NCBI GenBank assembly: GCA_019058245.1
Contig: JAHPZJ010000008.1
Location: forward strand, 62,001 to 126,000
Length of the DNA: 64,000 nt
Direction of reading: 5' to 3'
Source of the DNA: Promethearchaeota archaeon
Lineage (GTDB): Archaea > Asgardarchaeota > Lokiarchaeia > Sigyniarchaeales > SOKP01
Shown: in pieces, positions 52,811 to 63,700 of the stretch
Numbering within the stretch: position 1 is the stretch's first letter
Layout: each line of letters begins with the position of its first letter
The notes under the pieces: generated by a model
Databases searched by the model: none
Told to the model about the DNA's origin: nothing
What the model saw: only the letters and a program-made list of their open reading frames with translations
Position numbers and translations under genes: made by a program

Positions 52811-53740
52811 TTAGCATTTAGATCTGTTTATAAGCCCTTGTAAATCCTTTAACCTGCTTCTTAATGTTACCTCTGTTATTTTTGCAACTTGAGCAATTTC
52901 TACTTGATTTTTTTTAAAATTAGTTTTATTAGCAACCAAATATAACGCCGCAGCCGCTAATCCTTTGGGATCTTTTCCAATAATAGGTAAACCTTTTTTA
53001 GAACTTTCTTGAAGCAAATTTAGCGCTTTAATTTTTATTTCTTCTGGTAATTCTAGTTTATTACCAAAAAGAAAAACAAGCTTATCAACGGAAATTGGAT
53101 GGTATTCCAAATGTAAAATCGGAAGTATTTGCCTAATGATCATCCCTAAAGACCTAAATAATGTACGGTTAGGGACCATAGAGACATCAGCTACATCATC
53201 GAGTAATTTTGGGAATTCATGAATTCTTATAGCAGCATATAATGAAGCGGCAATAAATCCTTCAATTGACCTCCCCATCGTTAATTTTTGCTTAGCTACT
53301 TCACAATATATTCTCCAAGCTGTTTCAGTAATGTAAATAGGCATATTGAGTTTTGAAGCATACAATTTTAATTTAGGTTGTGCTTCCCAAAAATTCCTTT
53401 CTAAAGAATTTATAAGAGATCTTTGAATTTTAGAAAGCCTTGAAAACAATAAATTATTCTTCGCATTTAGAAGATTTCCTTGAGAATCAATTCTAGTACT
53501 TGGAAGTATTGTTCTTGGACCAAATTCTCTCCATGAAGGTTCAGTTTGTCTTCTTTTTTTAACTTCTTCATTGGTGTATGCTCTTTTTTCATTTTCTACT
53601 AAAACTTGACCTAGGATGGTTCCACAATTTGTACAAACCTTACTCCCTCCTTTATATTCAACACATGGATTATCACAACAATGATCTACTTCTGGACAGA
53701 TATTGATTGGTTCAAATCTATGTATATACTTATAAATTAT
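52811..53740 (-). CDS. tfb: Transcription initiation factor B (TFB), start codon non-standard
   Basis: The frame encodes a complete TFB. An N-terminal zinc ribbon (C15, H20/C21/C22, C26, C36, C39, ending VCTNCG), a B-reader/linker with 'SWREFGPRTILPSTRIDSQG', then two cyclin repeats (about 100-200 and 205-305, for example 'RSIEGFIAASLYAAIRI' and 'DPKGLAAAALYLVANKT'). TFB recruits RNA polymerase to the TATA-binding protein. Between the in-frame stop at 53750-53752 and residue 98 there is no ATG, GTG or TTG. AGGGGG (53746-53751) precedes ATA (53738-53740) and ATT (53735-53737), so one of these is likely the start. The common pick, TTG at 53449, would delete the ribbon and reader. Confidence 0.85.
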   Translation of the reverse strand: MIYKYIHRFEPINICPEVDHCCDNPCVEYKGGSKVCTNCGTILGQVLVENEKRAYTNEEVKKRRQTEPSWREFGPRTILPSTRIDSQGNLLNAKNNLLFSRLSKIQRSLINSLERNFWEAQPKLKLYASKLNMPIYITETAWRIYCEVAKQKLTMGRSIEGFIAASLYAAIRIHEFPKLLDDVADVSMVPNRTLFRSLGMIIRQILPILHLEYHPISVDKLVFLFGNKLELPEEIKIKALNLLQESSKKGLPIIGKDPKGLAAAALYLVANKTNFKKNQVEIAQVAKITEVTLRSRLKDLQGLINRSKC

Positions 53741-54135
53741 AAATTCCCCCTAAATATTGTTTTTTAAATCTCTATAATTGAGAAAAGAATCAGTGAATTT
53801 CTTTTCCAGTAGTTGGATATAAATACAAAAAGAAAAATCTATGTCTTATATATAATAAGAAATAGACTGATTTTTTAGAGATTTAGCATTAAAATTATTC
53901 ATTGAATTATACAATAATTTCGCATTAAATAGCAAAATCTTATGATAAAATAAACTTTAACATATATAAATAATAAAGTAATGACAATCTGGAGCCTACC
54001 AGTAAATTAGAACTCCAATAAAGCTATCTCCACAAAAATAATGGAGATTAGAATGTAGTGCTTCTTTTTGATAATTCAATTATTATTTATTTAATTTTTA
54101 AGTTTGATTTTAGAAACCTTACCATCCTAAAAAAA
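53741..54135. other. 395-bp intergenic region upstream of TFB
   Basis: Contains the TFB promoter and leader, AT-rich, plus a small hairpin ATCTCCA/TGGAGAT at about 54028-54050. The block around 53980-54060 is somewhat less AT-rich than its surroundings but I see no gene or known RNA. Confidence 0.4.
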
Positions 54136-54399
54136 TTATTTTTTATCTGAATCCTTAATAATTTCCGCAGATTTCTCCATTGAAATTATTTCTGAAAGCT
54201 CTATATTGTAATCAAAATCATAATAATCTCTTATATTATAATGCTGATCAATAAAAATAACATAGGAATGCTCACAAGTGAAGTTTTCATCAATATTTAG
54301 CAAACAAAGCCCACTTGCCTTAAATTTGATTTGCTCCTCATCAATAGAAAGCATACGGTTTTTTGAACATTTAGGACATCTTATATTTATAACAACCAT
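54136..54399 (-). CDS. Short zinc-binding module protein, duplicate of the neighbour's N-terminus
   Basis: An 87-residue protein that matches the first part of the next gene almost throughout: CPKCSKNR near the start, then 'LNIDENFTCEHSY', 'IRDYY.FDY.IELSE'. CPKC with the later C-E-H can form one zinc site. This module begins many Asgard archaeal proteins and is followed by different C-terminal domains; here it ends after a short tail, so it is either a truncated copy or a stand-alone adaptor. It follows the longer gene by 117 bp on the same strand. Confidence 0.65.
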   Translation of the reverse strand: MVVINIRCPKCSKNRMLSIDEEQIKFKASGLCLLNIDENFTCEHSYVIFIDQHYNIRDYYDFDYNIELSEIISMEKSAEIIKDSDKK

Positions 54400-54516
54400 A
54401 ATAGCATGGATTTAGCCAATTAAAAATTTAACAATATATTGTATTAGAAAGAACCACAAATAAAGTTTTCCATACTCAAAATAAGAAGTTTTAAGCTTGT
54501 TTTTAATATTTTACTA

Positions 54517-55407
54517 CTATAAATCCTTTAATCCAAACCTATATTTATCTGGATTTAAACGATAATACCCCACTGAATCTTTCCACTTTGAAAACTTTAC
54601 TGGAAAATCGAAATATTCATTAACTATTTCCATCAGAAAGTCTAAATATTGCTGAGTTATTTTGGTACCACGTACAAAAGAGATATGATCAACAATACTT
54701 TCGATGTAGATATTTTGGTTCTTTTCTTGATTTTCTATAAATTCACATATAATTCTTGCTAAGTCACGAGCATTTTTTATATGATTCCTTAATTGTGTTA
54801 TGCCCACCGAAGTATCTGGAGCATCGATGTATGTATTTATTATTCTCTTTTCTATTTTTAACCTTTTTATATCAATAAAATCATAAGGGTTCTTTAATAC
54901 AGTAGATGTATCCAAAACTATATGTTTTTTATATTTAGATTTAAATTTTTTATATTCCGCTTTTGATACAAGTTCCATTTCAAACTCAAAAAGCCTTTTA
55001 GTGATCTCTTCAAAAAAAGGGATAAGATTATCATAATAAATATTTTTATCTCGAATGATAAGAATTGGCTTTTTAGAAATAATTGCTTTAAAAATAATAG
55101 TGATTATATTTGCAGTAAGATTCATTTTGACTAGATCAAAGTCATAAGAGGGCCTTGATTCGTCTATAACTTTTACAGGTTCTTCCTCGGGTATTAATTC
55201 TGGAAGTTCAATATCATAGTCAAAATTAAAATAATCCCTAATATTGAATTGTCGATCTAAATAGGCAATATAAGAATGTTCACATGTGAAATTTTCATCA
55301 ATATTTAAAGAAAAAAGACCACTATCTTTAAATTGAATTTGGTCTTCATTAATAGTTAAAAAACGGTTTTTTGAACATTTTGGACAAATAATATTTAATT
55401 TAACCAT
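54517..55407 (-). CDS. Zinc-binding module fused to a helical domain, function unknown
   Basis: A 296-residue protein. Residues 1-75 are the CPKC...CEH zinc module shared with the gene downstream. Residues about 88-296 form an alpha/beta-helical domain containing 'KPILIIRDKNIYYDNLIPFF', 'HIVLDTSTVLKNPYDFIDIK' and a helical end. I see no known catalytic motif, though the 'LDTSTVL' strand could be nucleotide-related. Fusions of this module to variable domains look like a signalling or adaptor family of Asgard archaea. The role is unknown. Confidence 0.65.
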   Translation of the reverse strand: MVKLNIICPKCSKNRFLTINEDQIQFKDSGLFSLNIDENFTCEHSYIAYLDRQFNIRDYFNFDYDIELPELIPEEEPVKVIDESRPSYDFDLVKMNLTANIITIIFKAIISKKPILIIRDKNIYYDNLIPFFEEITKRLFEFEMELVSKAEYKKFKSKYKKHIVLDTSTVLKNPYDFIDIKRLKIEKRIINTYIDAPDTSVGITQLRNHIKNARDLARIICEFIENQEKNQNIYIESIVDHISFVRGTKITQQYLDFLMEIVNEYFDFPVKFSKWKDSVGYYRLNPDKYRFGLKDL

Positions 55408-55586
55408 TATAGAGAGGCGTTTTTACATTAAGCAATTATTTTTATAGAGTATTTGGATAGAAAAGTAAATAAAGATTTCGGTACTTCTTAAATATTGTTT
55501 CAATCATGGTTTAAAATAAGCTTTTTATGAATAAACTTCTTACATATAAATTATTATTATTTTATTAGAAAAAATTATTGATTAAA

Positions 55587-56804
55587 ATGTTTAAATTTAA
55601 GATTAACAAGTCAATGATTCATGGTTCTGTAGAACCGGGATTTGAAGAAGTGAAAGAAGAATTTATTAATAATTTTGAAAAAGGAGAAGAAGTTGGAGCT
55701 GCTTTTTCGGCATATTATAAAGGTAAAAAAGTTGTGGATTTATGGGGAGGATACCGTGATGCAAAAACCAAAGATCCATGGAAGGAAGACACATTAGTTC
55801 TTGTTTTTTCTACAACTAAAGGTATTTCGGGATTAGCTTGTGCTCTCGCACATTCGAAGGGTTATTTTGAATATGATGAAAAGGTATCAAAATATTGGCC
55901 CAAATTTGCCCAGAATGACAAAGATAATATAACAGTGAGACAGCTATTATCACACAAAGCAGGATTGTGCGCAATAGATGAACCATTAGATATAGATAAA
56001 CTCGGGGATCCTGATAAGATGAAAATTGCAATCGAAACGCAAAAACCCTTATGGGAACCAGGAAAAATGCATGGATATCATGGAATAACACTTGGTTGGT
56101 ATGAGAGTGAATTAATTAGAAAGACAGATCCTCAACATCGAACTATTGGTCAATTCTTTCGTGATGAAATTGCAAAACCACTAGGATTGGAGATTTATAT
56201 AGGATTACCAGATGATGTACCTGATCATCGGATCGCAAATTTATATTCTCCATTTTATAAGTTTCGAATGATTTTTAATACAGATAAATATCCTAAACCT
56301 TTTGTAAAAGCATTTATGAAAAAAGGTACTATTACAAACAGAACTTTTTCCAATCCTAAAGTGCTACAAACGGCAAAAAATTATAACACACGGGAATTGC
56401 GTAAAATAGAATTGCCAGCTGCAAATGGGATAGTTCAAGTCAGAGATGTGGCAAAATTATATAGTATTTTTGCATCTGGAGGCAAAGAATTAAATATTAA
56501 GACAGAAACAATGAATGCTTTAATGAAACCCGCTGCTGTTCCAGATTTAGGAACTCTTGATCAGGTCCTTCAGATTAATTTGCGTTACTCTTTAGGATTC
56601 TTAAAACCATCAGTAGACTTTCATTTTGGCACAGATGAAAAAGCATTTGGTACATCTGGAACTGGTGGCTCATTTGGATGCGCTGATCCTAACACTCAAT
56701 CGAGTTATTGCTATGCTATGAACAATCTTGGTTTTTATATAGTAGCTGATCCTCGTGAAAAAATATTAGCAGACACTTTTTTTAAGTGTATCAAAAATTT
56801 ATAA
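55587..56804 (+). CDS. Serine beta-lactamase-like esterase
   Basis: A 405-residue protein of the beta-lactamase class C / EstB family. The SxxK motif is FSTTKGI (nucleophile Ser, general-base Lys, near residue 75), the Tyr motif is GYHGITLG (Y-H-G, near 164), and the third motif region is 'GTSGTGGSFGCADP'. Y-H-G rather than Y-x-N and the absence of a signal peptide favour a cytoplasmic esterase over antibiotic hydrolysis. ATG at 55587 is chosen over a TTG at 55578. Confidence 0.88.
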   Translation: MFKFKINKSMIHGSVEPGFEEVKEEFINNFEKGEEVGAAFSAYYKGKKVVDLWGGYRDAKTKDPWKEDTLVLVFSTTKGISGLACALAHSKGYFEYDEKVSKYWPKFAQNDKDNITVRQLLSHKAGLCAIDEPLDIDKLGDPDKMKIAIETQKPLWEPGKMHGYHGITLGWYESELIRKTDPQHRTIGQFFRDEIAKPLGLEIYIGLPDDVPDHRIANLYSPFYKFRMIFNTDKYPKPFVKAFMKKGTITNRTFSNPKVLQTAKNYNTRELRKIELPAANGIVQVRDVAKLYSIFASGGKELNIKTETMNALMKPAAVPDLGTLDQVLQINLRYSLGFLKPSVDFHFGTDEKAFGTSGTGGSFGCADPNTQSSYCYAMNNLGFYIVADPREKILADTFFKCIKNL

Positions 56805-56936
56805 TTTCTATATATAATATTCTCTATATTCTTTTCAATGATTAGTATATTTAAAAAATGAATAAAAAAAAGCCTTTTATGAATAATAGTCCTGAGATTT
56901 CATTATTAAATCCCACTATCTTTCTTAGTATATAGA

Positions 56937-58118
56937 TTATAGAGGAAGGATTTTTCCATTTTTTATTATGTATTTATTCTTTAGTATGTTTGGATTCTCC
57001 ATAATTGTTTTCATTATTTGGGCATCAGTTTTTTTCTTTTTCTCAAGAATCTTAAGTATTGGTGTTTCACCTATAGCCATTTGTGCTAATTCAGTAATAT
57101 AATATGAATTAATATTCCTTTTAATAGCATATGTCGATAGATTTGAAAGACAGCCTGTGCAAATATGGGCTATTATATCTGCATTTATATTTTCTGCTTC
57201 GGATATTCTCTCTTCTGCGATTTTCGTTCCCAATTTTCTACTTGATGAAGAAACAGGTAAACCACAACAATGAGAATTTTCTCGATTGTATTTCATCTCT
57301 ACAACCTCTGCGCCAAGAATCTCAAGAAATTCCCTTGGACCATCGTATATTTTCTTGTCGTATATCCTCCACGTACAGGGATCTTGAAATGCAATTCTTT
57401 TATTTATCTTCTGTTTGATTTTGAATTCACCTTTATGATATTTTTCAATAAAATATTCAATAACAGTTTGAGCTTCTATGTTAAAATCTTCAATAATAGA
57501 AGGATAAATATTTCTGATCATAGTATCACATCCTGGACAGAAGGTAATGAGTTTTTTTATTCCTAGTGTCTTGAGTTTTTCATAAAATTCTAACCCTTTT
57601 ATTTTACTCTCTTTTTCACCAAAATAAGAATATGCATAAGCAGAACAACAATATTTCATTCCTCCCAACAAGGGGAAATCCTCAAACAATTTAGTGTTAG
57701 CCAACTCTTGATAAAAATAAGAAATACCACACCCCAAATAGAACATTGTATCGCATTTTGGGGGATTTTCATATTTAATTATTTGTTGTTGTTTTTGCTC
57801 CTTATCAATCTCAAATCCAATTTTCATCAAGTTATATGGCATTTCTTCACTAATAATTCCTATACATCTAACCCCATTCTCACGATGGTTTTTCATTCGT
57901 AATTCTCTTATTAGTTCAACAGGATTTGATCCCGTAGGACAAATTATATTGCAATAACCACAACCTGTGCATTCTTTAATTATTTTTTCTGATATTCTCG
58001 TCTCAATCATTTTACTAATTTCTTCTTTAGCAATTTCTATCGGTAATTGCATTGTTGGACACTTTTCAAGACATATTCCACACCGTAAACAAGTATTTTC
58101 ATTAAACATAATCATCAA
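56937..58118 (-). CDS. HdrD/GlpC-like Fe-S oxidoreductase
   Basis: A 393-residue protein with two [4Fe-4S] sites at the N-terminus (C10, C13, C16, C20 and C50, C53, C56, C60; CLRCGICLEKCP and CTGCGYCNIICP) and two CCG cysteine-rich domains, KYCCSAYAYSYFG and HCCGLPVSSSS. This is the subunit type found in heterodisulfide reductase D, GlcF and lactate-oxidising LutA-like enzymes. It passes electrons between a flavin protein and a quinone- or thiol-type acceptor. No partner is adjacent; it could serve lactate or glycolate oxidation, or link acyl-CoA dehydrogenase electrons. The first CCG has C-C-S in place of C-C-G. Confidence 0.87.
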   Translation of the reverse strand: MMIMFNENTCLRCGICLEKCPTMQLPIEIAKEEISKMIETRISEKIIKECTGCGYCNIICPTGSNPVELIRELRMKNHRENGVRCIGIISEEMPYNLMKIGFEIDKEQKQQQIIKYENPPKCDTMFYLGCGISYFYQELANTKLFEDFPLLGGMKYCCSAYAYSYFGEKESKIKGLEFYEKLKTLGIKKLITFCPGCDTMIRNIYPSIIEDFNIEAQTVIEYFIEKYHKGEFKIKQKINKRIAFQDPCTWRIYDKKIYDGPREFLEILGAEVVEMKYNRENSHCCGLPVSSSSRKLGTKIAEERISEAENINADIIAHICTGCLSNLSTYAIKRNINSYYITELAQMAIGETPILKILEKKKKTDAQIMKTIMENPNILKNKYIIKNGKILPL

Positions 58119-58154
58119 CTCTAAAGTCTTATATAAATAAGTTTTATATAAAAA

Positions 58155-59636
58155 TTATACTTTCCCTATTATTCCATCCCATGCTTTTCGTTCTTTTTCG
58201 AATAATGCATGAGCGACTTTACATTCTTTTCCAAATAATAACGTGGTTCTAGTTTTTTTATCATAAGTGGGCCATTGTGGTATACCATCATGATTTGGAT
58301 TACCAGTATGAGCAAATGAAAGCCAAGCATCCATCATATTTTCACATAAATTTCCTATATCAGATGCATCACCCACAAGACCATCCGCTCCAGGTACTTT
58401 AAGAGTATTAAATACAAATGGGATTTCAAGAGCATGACAAGCACCAAGGCGTCCATTTAATACGGAAGTTTCCCATGTAAATAAGTAATTATAAGTATTT
58501 TGTTGATAGATGGATTGTGCTTCAAGTATTTGTAGTGTTGCAACTCGAATCATTAGATCAGTAACAATAGAATCCAATAATTCTTTAGGATCATTTGGAA
58601 AGATTCCCGCTCGCGCCTCTTTATAAGTTTCAATAATATTTCTAGCTTTCTCAGAATTTATTCCATTCATACCTAAATAAGCCATTATAGTTTTTTCATC
58701 CTTTATTTCACGTGTAGCAGGATTCAATGCAGTAAAAAGCTTGCCTTCATGTAGGTTAGATCCCATCATTAAATCAATATTTTTACATTTACCCTCCTTG
58801 AATAGGGTTAAAGGATGCACGGGAAATGTATCACCATCGATTATTGGCCTAAATAATAGTCCTCCTTTATTAGTGATTTCATTTTGAGCTTTTATAATTT
58901 CTTCAGCTGGTACTTTACGTAATGCATTAATATCTTTATTTTTAATCCCTAAAGCCCTCATCAAATCTTTTGTAGGTTTTTTTAACACTTTGGGATCAAT
59001 AGTTGGCATACTTTGTGCTATAATACGACGAAAGAGACCCTTAGCAGCAGGCATCGCTGTTAGAGTAATAACAGAATAAGCACCTGCAGATTCTCCAAAA
59101 ATTGTAATATTATCTGGATCACCCCCAAATTTAGTAATATTATCATTAACCCATTTTAATGCTAAAACCTGATCTAATTGTCCTGCATTTGCAGTTTCAC
59201 CAGGAATAAAAAGATATCCAAAAGCACCCAATCGATAATTTATCGTTACTATAACAACATCACCACGTTTAGCTAAATGAGATCCATCAAAGGCGGGTGC
59301 TCTACTTCCACGTATAGTGAAACCCCCACCATGTATCCAAAACATTACTGGCCTCTTCTTATTATCAATTGCAGGAGTCCAAATATTAAGTGTTAAACAA
59401 TCTTCGCTTTCGGGTTGAAGTTTATCGCCTAAAACTTCTAAAAATGAATATCCTTGAAATGCACAGGGTCCAAATTCTGTAGTTTCTAACACACCATCCC
59501 AAGGTTTTTTAGCTTGTGGAGGACTAAATCGTAAATCACCAACAGGAGGCTCAGCATAAGGAATACCTTTAAAAATTTGCACACCATTTTCAGTATAACC
59601 TTTTATTTTTCCAAAACTGGTTTGTACAATTGTCAT
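58155..59636 (-). CDS. Type B carboxylesterase
   Basis: A 493-residue carboxylesterase of the acetylcholinesterase / PnbA family. Marks: EDCLTLNIWTP, oxyanion motif IHGGGFTIRG (101-110), NYRLGAFGYL, nucleophile S183 in FGESAGAYS, and the catalytic histidine in GACHALEIPFVF. It hydrolyses carboxylic esters. There is no signal peptide, so it works in the cytoplasm. These enzymes are mostly bacterial and eukaryotic and uncommon in archaea. It lies 37 bp upstream of the Fe-S oxidoreductase gene on the same strand and may share its transcript. Confidence 0.92.
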   Translation of the reverse strand: MTIVQTSFGKIKGYTENGVQIFKGIPYAEPPVGDLRFSPPQAKKPWDGVLETTEFGPCAFQGYSFLEVLGDKLQPESEDCLTLNIWTPAIDNKKRPVMFWIHGGGFTIRGSRAPAFDGSHLAKRGDVVIVTINYRLGAFGYLFIPGETANAGQLDQVLALKWVNDNITKFGGDPDNITIFGESAGAYSVITLTAMPAAKGLFRRIIAQSMPTIDPKVLKKPTKDLMRALGIKNKDINALRKVPAEEIIKAQNEITNKGGLLFRPIIDGDTFPVHPLTLFKEGKCKNIDLMMGSNLHEGKLFTALNPATREIKDEKTIMAYLGMNGINSEKARNIIETYKEARAGIFPNDPKELLDSIVTDLMIRVATLQILEAQSIYQQNTYNYLFTWETSVLNGRLGACHALEIPFVFNTLKVPGADGLVGDASDIGNLCENMMDAWLSFAHTGNPNHDGIPQWPTYDKKTRTTLLFGKECKVAHALFEKERKAWDGIIGKV

Positions 59637-59760
59637 ATTATCATAAAAATCTGCAATAAATATAAACTATGTATTTAATAAAAAAAAGAATAAAATTCCC
59701 TTTATTGTCTTTTATTGAATATGTTCTTTTCTTCGAAATAATATTTACTTGATTATATCT

Positions 59761-60534
59761 TCATTTGATACCGTAAATTAAAGCCATGGTTTTTAATTCG
59801 GTTTTGATCACTTTGGGCATTGGGATCTCATCTACTGTTTCAACAAAATTAACTTGCTGAATACCCCATTCCTTAATCTGTTTTATAAAATCCTCAATTA
59901 GACCATATCTTCTTTTATTCAAAAATGTATCTTGTAGGGAGAATCTTCCACCCTTCTTTAAAACACGTAAAGACTCATTAACGAGCTCTCTTTTATCTCT
60001 TGTATCTCTAACTTCATGAAATACAAAATTGCTCACAATAGCATCAAATTCGCCTTCCTTAAAAGGCAAATTTGAGGCACTTGCTTTCTGAAATATAACT
60101 TGATCTGCTACTCCTTCATGTTTAGCATTTTGTTCACATTGCTGTTTTGAATAATCCCAAGTTTTACCCCAATAATCAATTCCCCATATATTAGATTTAG
60201 GAAACTTTTTTGCTAGTTGAATTGCCAATCCTCCTGATCCCGTCCCAACGTCAAGTGCTTTCCCTTGTCCATTCCAAAGTAATTTCTGGATGACTAAATC
60301 CCATGTTTTAAATTGAAATGCATTATTCTTTACTGAAAAATAATAAAAAAGATGCATCATATAAATGAAGGGTAAAAGCCATACACCTGCTAATACCCAT
60401 AAAATAATCTTTATTATTGAAAGTATTGGAAATAAAGTAGGAATTAATAATAATAAAAATATCCCTAAAAAGAAATATATTATACTTCGAGAAACCCAAT
60501 TTCCATAATTTATTGACTTGCTCATTTTTGCCAC
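59761..60534 (-). CDS. Membrane-anchored SAM-dependent methyltransferase
   Basis: A 257-residue class I methyltransferase with two N-terminal membrane helices (about 16-36 and 40-66) that would anchor it. Motif I is ALDVGTGSGGLA (93-104), followed by WGIDYWGKTWDYSK, 'PFKEGEFDAIVSNFVFHEVRD' and 'LRVLKKGGRFSLQDTF'. It resembles UbiE/MenG-type methyltransferases, and membrane attachment suggests a lipid, quinone or isoprenoid substrate. Monocistronic. Confidence 0.85.
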   Translation of the reverse strand: MAKMSKSINYGNWVSRSIIYFFLGIFLLLLIPTLFPILSIIKIILWVLAGVWLLPFIYMMHLFYYFSVKNNAFQFKTWDLVIQKLLWNGQGKALDVGTGSGGLAIQLAKKFPKSNIWGIDYWGKTWDYSKQQCEQNAKHEGVADQVIFQKASASNLPFKEGEFDAIVSNFVFHEVRDTRDKRELVNESLRVLKKGGRFSLQDTFLNKRRYGLIEDFIKQIKEWGIQQVNFVETVDEIPMPKVIKTELKTMALIYGIK

Positions 60535-60796
60535 TAATACATGTTATTTTTGATTATTGATAGTTAATTCTTATATTTAAATTTAGTTGTGCCTAATTTG
60601 ATCTATTTATTACCATAATATAAATAGTATAGAGAAATATAAGTTTTTATTATAAGTGTATTAGATAATCATTAATCCTTAAAATTCTAAAAGAATATTT
60701 TGATTGGATTTCCTTATACTTTTTTTTCTTAAAGACATGGATTTTTCCGGATCACATGAAAGAAATCAACCTTCTCATATTTTATCCAAGCATCAT

Positions 60797-63700
60797 TTAA
60801 GCTTCAGGTAATAGAATTACAAAAGAATCTCCTTCAACCCATATTTTTCCGTTGTAGTTGTTTAAAATTTGCTCAACTAAAAGGAATCCTAAAATTATTT
60901 CTTTAATCTTACTATCTTTTTCTCTTTCTTTTTGGAAGATCATCTCTTTTCCAATATTTAATATATCTTTTTGATAATCGATAAATTGTATTTTAACATA
61001 ATTTATATTATCCTCTTGGTGTTTGAAAATAATAATTTTAATATCAATAGTTGGGTTTTTATTGTATCTAATTGAACTAATAAGGATATTGATAAAAATA
61101 TCTATTAAAAATTTATCAGCTTTTACATATAGAACCTCAGAGGCTTGATCAACAATTATATTAATCTTTTTATTAGAATAACTACTTGTAATAAATTCTT
61201 TAACTTCATCAATAACATTGTTTAAATTTACGGGTTCAATTAAAACACTTGTTTCATTAATTAATTTTAATTGTTTTATGATATATATTAAAAGGCGGGC
61301 GTTTATACATTGATCTTTAACAAAATCCAATAATTCTCTTTTAGAACTTAATATAAGTTGACTCACTTGCTTTGTATTTTCATCTAATTTTAATTGAATA
61401 TTTTTTATTATAGAATTTATATCATTTATGAATAGCTCTTTATAAAAATATTCTTTATCTAATTCTTGATGCATAGATTCTTCACTTAATCGTAAGTTTT
61501 CTTCCGCTAATTTACGAAGCAATACATTTTTGAGTATTTCTGGAATAATAGTTGATAATTCTAGATTTTCCTCAATCCAATAATTCTGATCTGTTATATT
61601 ATCGAAACATAAAATTCCTTCTAAGCGTTGATTAATTTTTATAGAATATACTAGAAAATTTTCAACTTTTTGATTTTCAAGAAAATATTTTAAATTCACG
61701 GCTTCTCTTGGAAGATTATCCACCTTTTTAAGATAAAAATAATCAGATTCTTTTAATCTCTTGGTTACCCATGGAAAATAATCTATTATAAGATCTTCAG
61801 GTAACTTAATTTGAGGAACAATCAACTTTCGAGACCAGAAATAATGTCTTCTTATAACATTGAATTCTTTATTAAAAATATAAAGATATACTCGTGTTGC
61901 GTTAATGAATTCACCAATATCTCTAAGTGAATCAATTATTGCTTGATTAAATTCATATATACCTACAAATCTAGATACAATTTTAGTAATAATCGCCTTT
62001 AATTTAGATATCTTTTTTAATTCAGTTTCTATTTTTTTCCTTTCTGTTATATTCTCACAAATAATTTGATAAAATGTTTCATCGCCAATATCAACTATTG
62101 ATGATTGCAAATTAACCCAGATGAGGCTACCGTTTTTTTGATAAAGTTGGATTTCTAATGGAGAAAAAATTTTACCTCTTTCTTCTTTTTTCAGTCTTTT
62201 AAGAACATCTACTAAATAATCTTTATGTATTATTGAAAGATCTACAAATTTTCTTCCCATTAGTTCCTCTTTTGTATATCCTAAGGTTTCCTCTAGAACA
62301 GGATTGAAGTCAACTAAAGTTCCATTAGGATCAATTAAAAGAATAGAATAGGGTGAATTTTCGAACAGATGTCGAAATTTTATTTCAGAATGCCTTAATT
62401 TTATTTCTGCGTCCACTCTCTTACTAATATCTCGAATTATGTATTGGATAAAAACTTGTCCCCCCATCTGTAATTCATTCATACTAACTTCGACCGGAAT
62501 AAGATTACCTGAACTATCTATCACCTCTAATCTTAAAGGAAATGGAAAATTAGATTCATCAAATACTTTTTCATTAAACTCTATATTAATTATATCACTT
62601 AATATTTGACTTGAATGCAAACCAATAAAATCCTCGAATGGTCGTTGAAATAAAGACTCCGCTTCTTTATTCACATCCATTATTATTCCTGAATTTTTAT
62701 CAATTATTATAATAGCATCTCGAGCGGCTTTAAATAAAGCCTCATAACGTAATTCAGCTATTTTTAATGCTTCAATTGAAGGTCTATACAATTCAATTTG
62801 ATTAATTATTGTAGCATGAATAAATTCAAGAATGTATATAATTTCATTTTTATCTAAATAATTTTCTTTTACTTCACCGAATTGTTGGACAATGAAAGAA
62901 CTAAATTGGTTAATAATATTTTTAGGTATCTTTTCATTGTAATAAATCATTAAGCATAATGGTAATACACCACCTCTTATACTCACATCTTCAACAGAAT
63001 CAAAATAAATTGCTGCATTTGCATTTAAATGGGGAATAGGAAGAATTACTGATGCTGGTTTAAACTGATCACCTCCAAAAATAAACTGTGATATTGAAAA
63101 ACTTTTTACAGCAATCAATTCGGGATTCTCAAAAGCATCATCAGGATAAACTGCATCGATTTTAATCCCTAAATTTTCATCCCAACGACAAAAAATTATC
63201 CCAACATCTTTTCTGGGGGTATATTGCTCAACTCTCTCAGCAATTTTAAGGGTAAGCCAATTAAAAGCCTCATCAATGTTTATATTTTTAATTGCACTTG
63301 TTAAAAATGATTTAATTGGTCTTTTTCCCAATTTCTTCACTCCCATAGCTTCTTCTAATTCATTTATATCTTGCTTTTTTAAATCAACCTTATTAAAAAG
63401 AATAAGTAATGGTAATTCACTCAATTCGGGGTTCCCCGCAATTTCATGTAGTAGTTCACGGGCAAATGAAAATTTTATTTTATCCATAACATCTAATACA
63501 AAAATTAATCCATCTTGATTTTTTAGATAAGGTTTCCATAAGTCTTTAGCTCTATATTTCCCTGGTATATCATATGTCAATAGGGATATGTTATTAACTA
63601 AAATTCTGGAAATATCTACATTAATAGTTGGAAATGTTGTCTTTGAGACGGATTTTCTTCTTGTTCTTATTATTGTCGTTTTTCCTGCCAAGGAAAGCCC

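Noticed and set aside
52811..53449. TFB starting at TTG 53449
   Set aside because: This would remove the zinc ribbon and B-reader, which are clearly encoded upstream in the same open frame.
54028..54050. Hairpin ATCTCCA/TGGAGAT upstream of TFB
   Set aside because: Seven pairs with a 9-base AT loop and no T-run; not distinguishable from chance.
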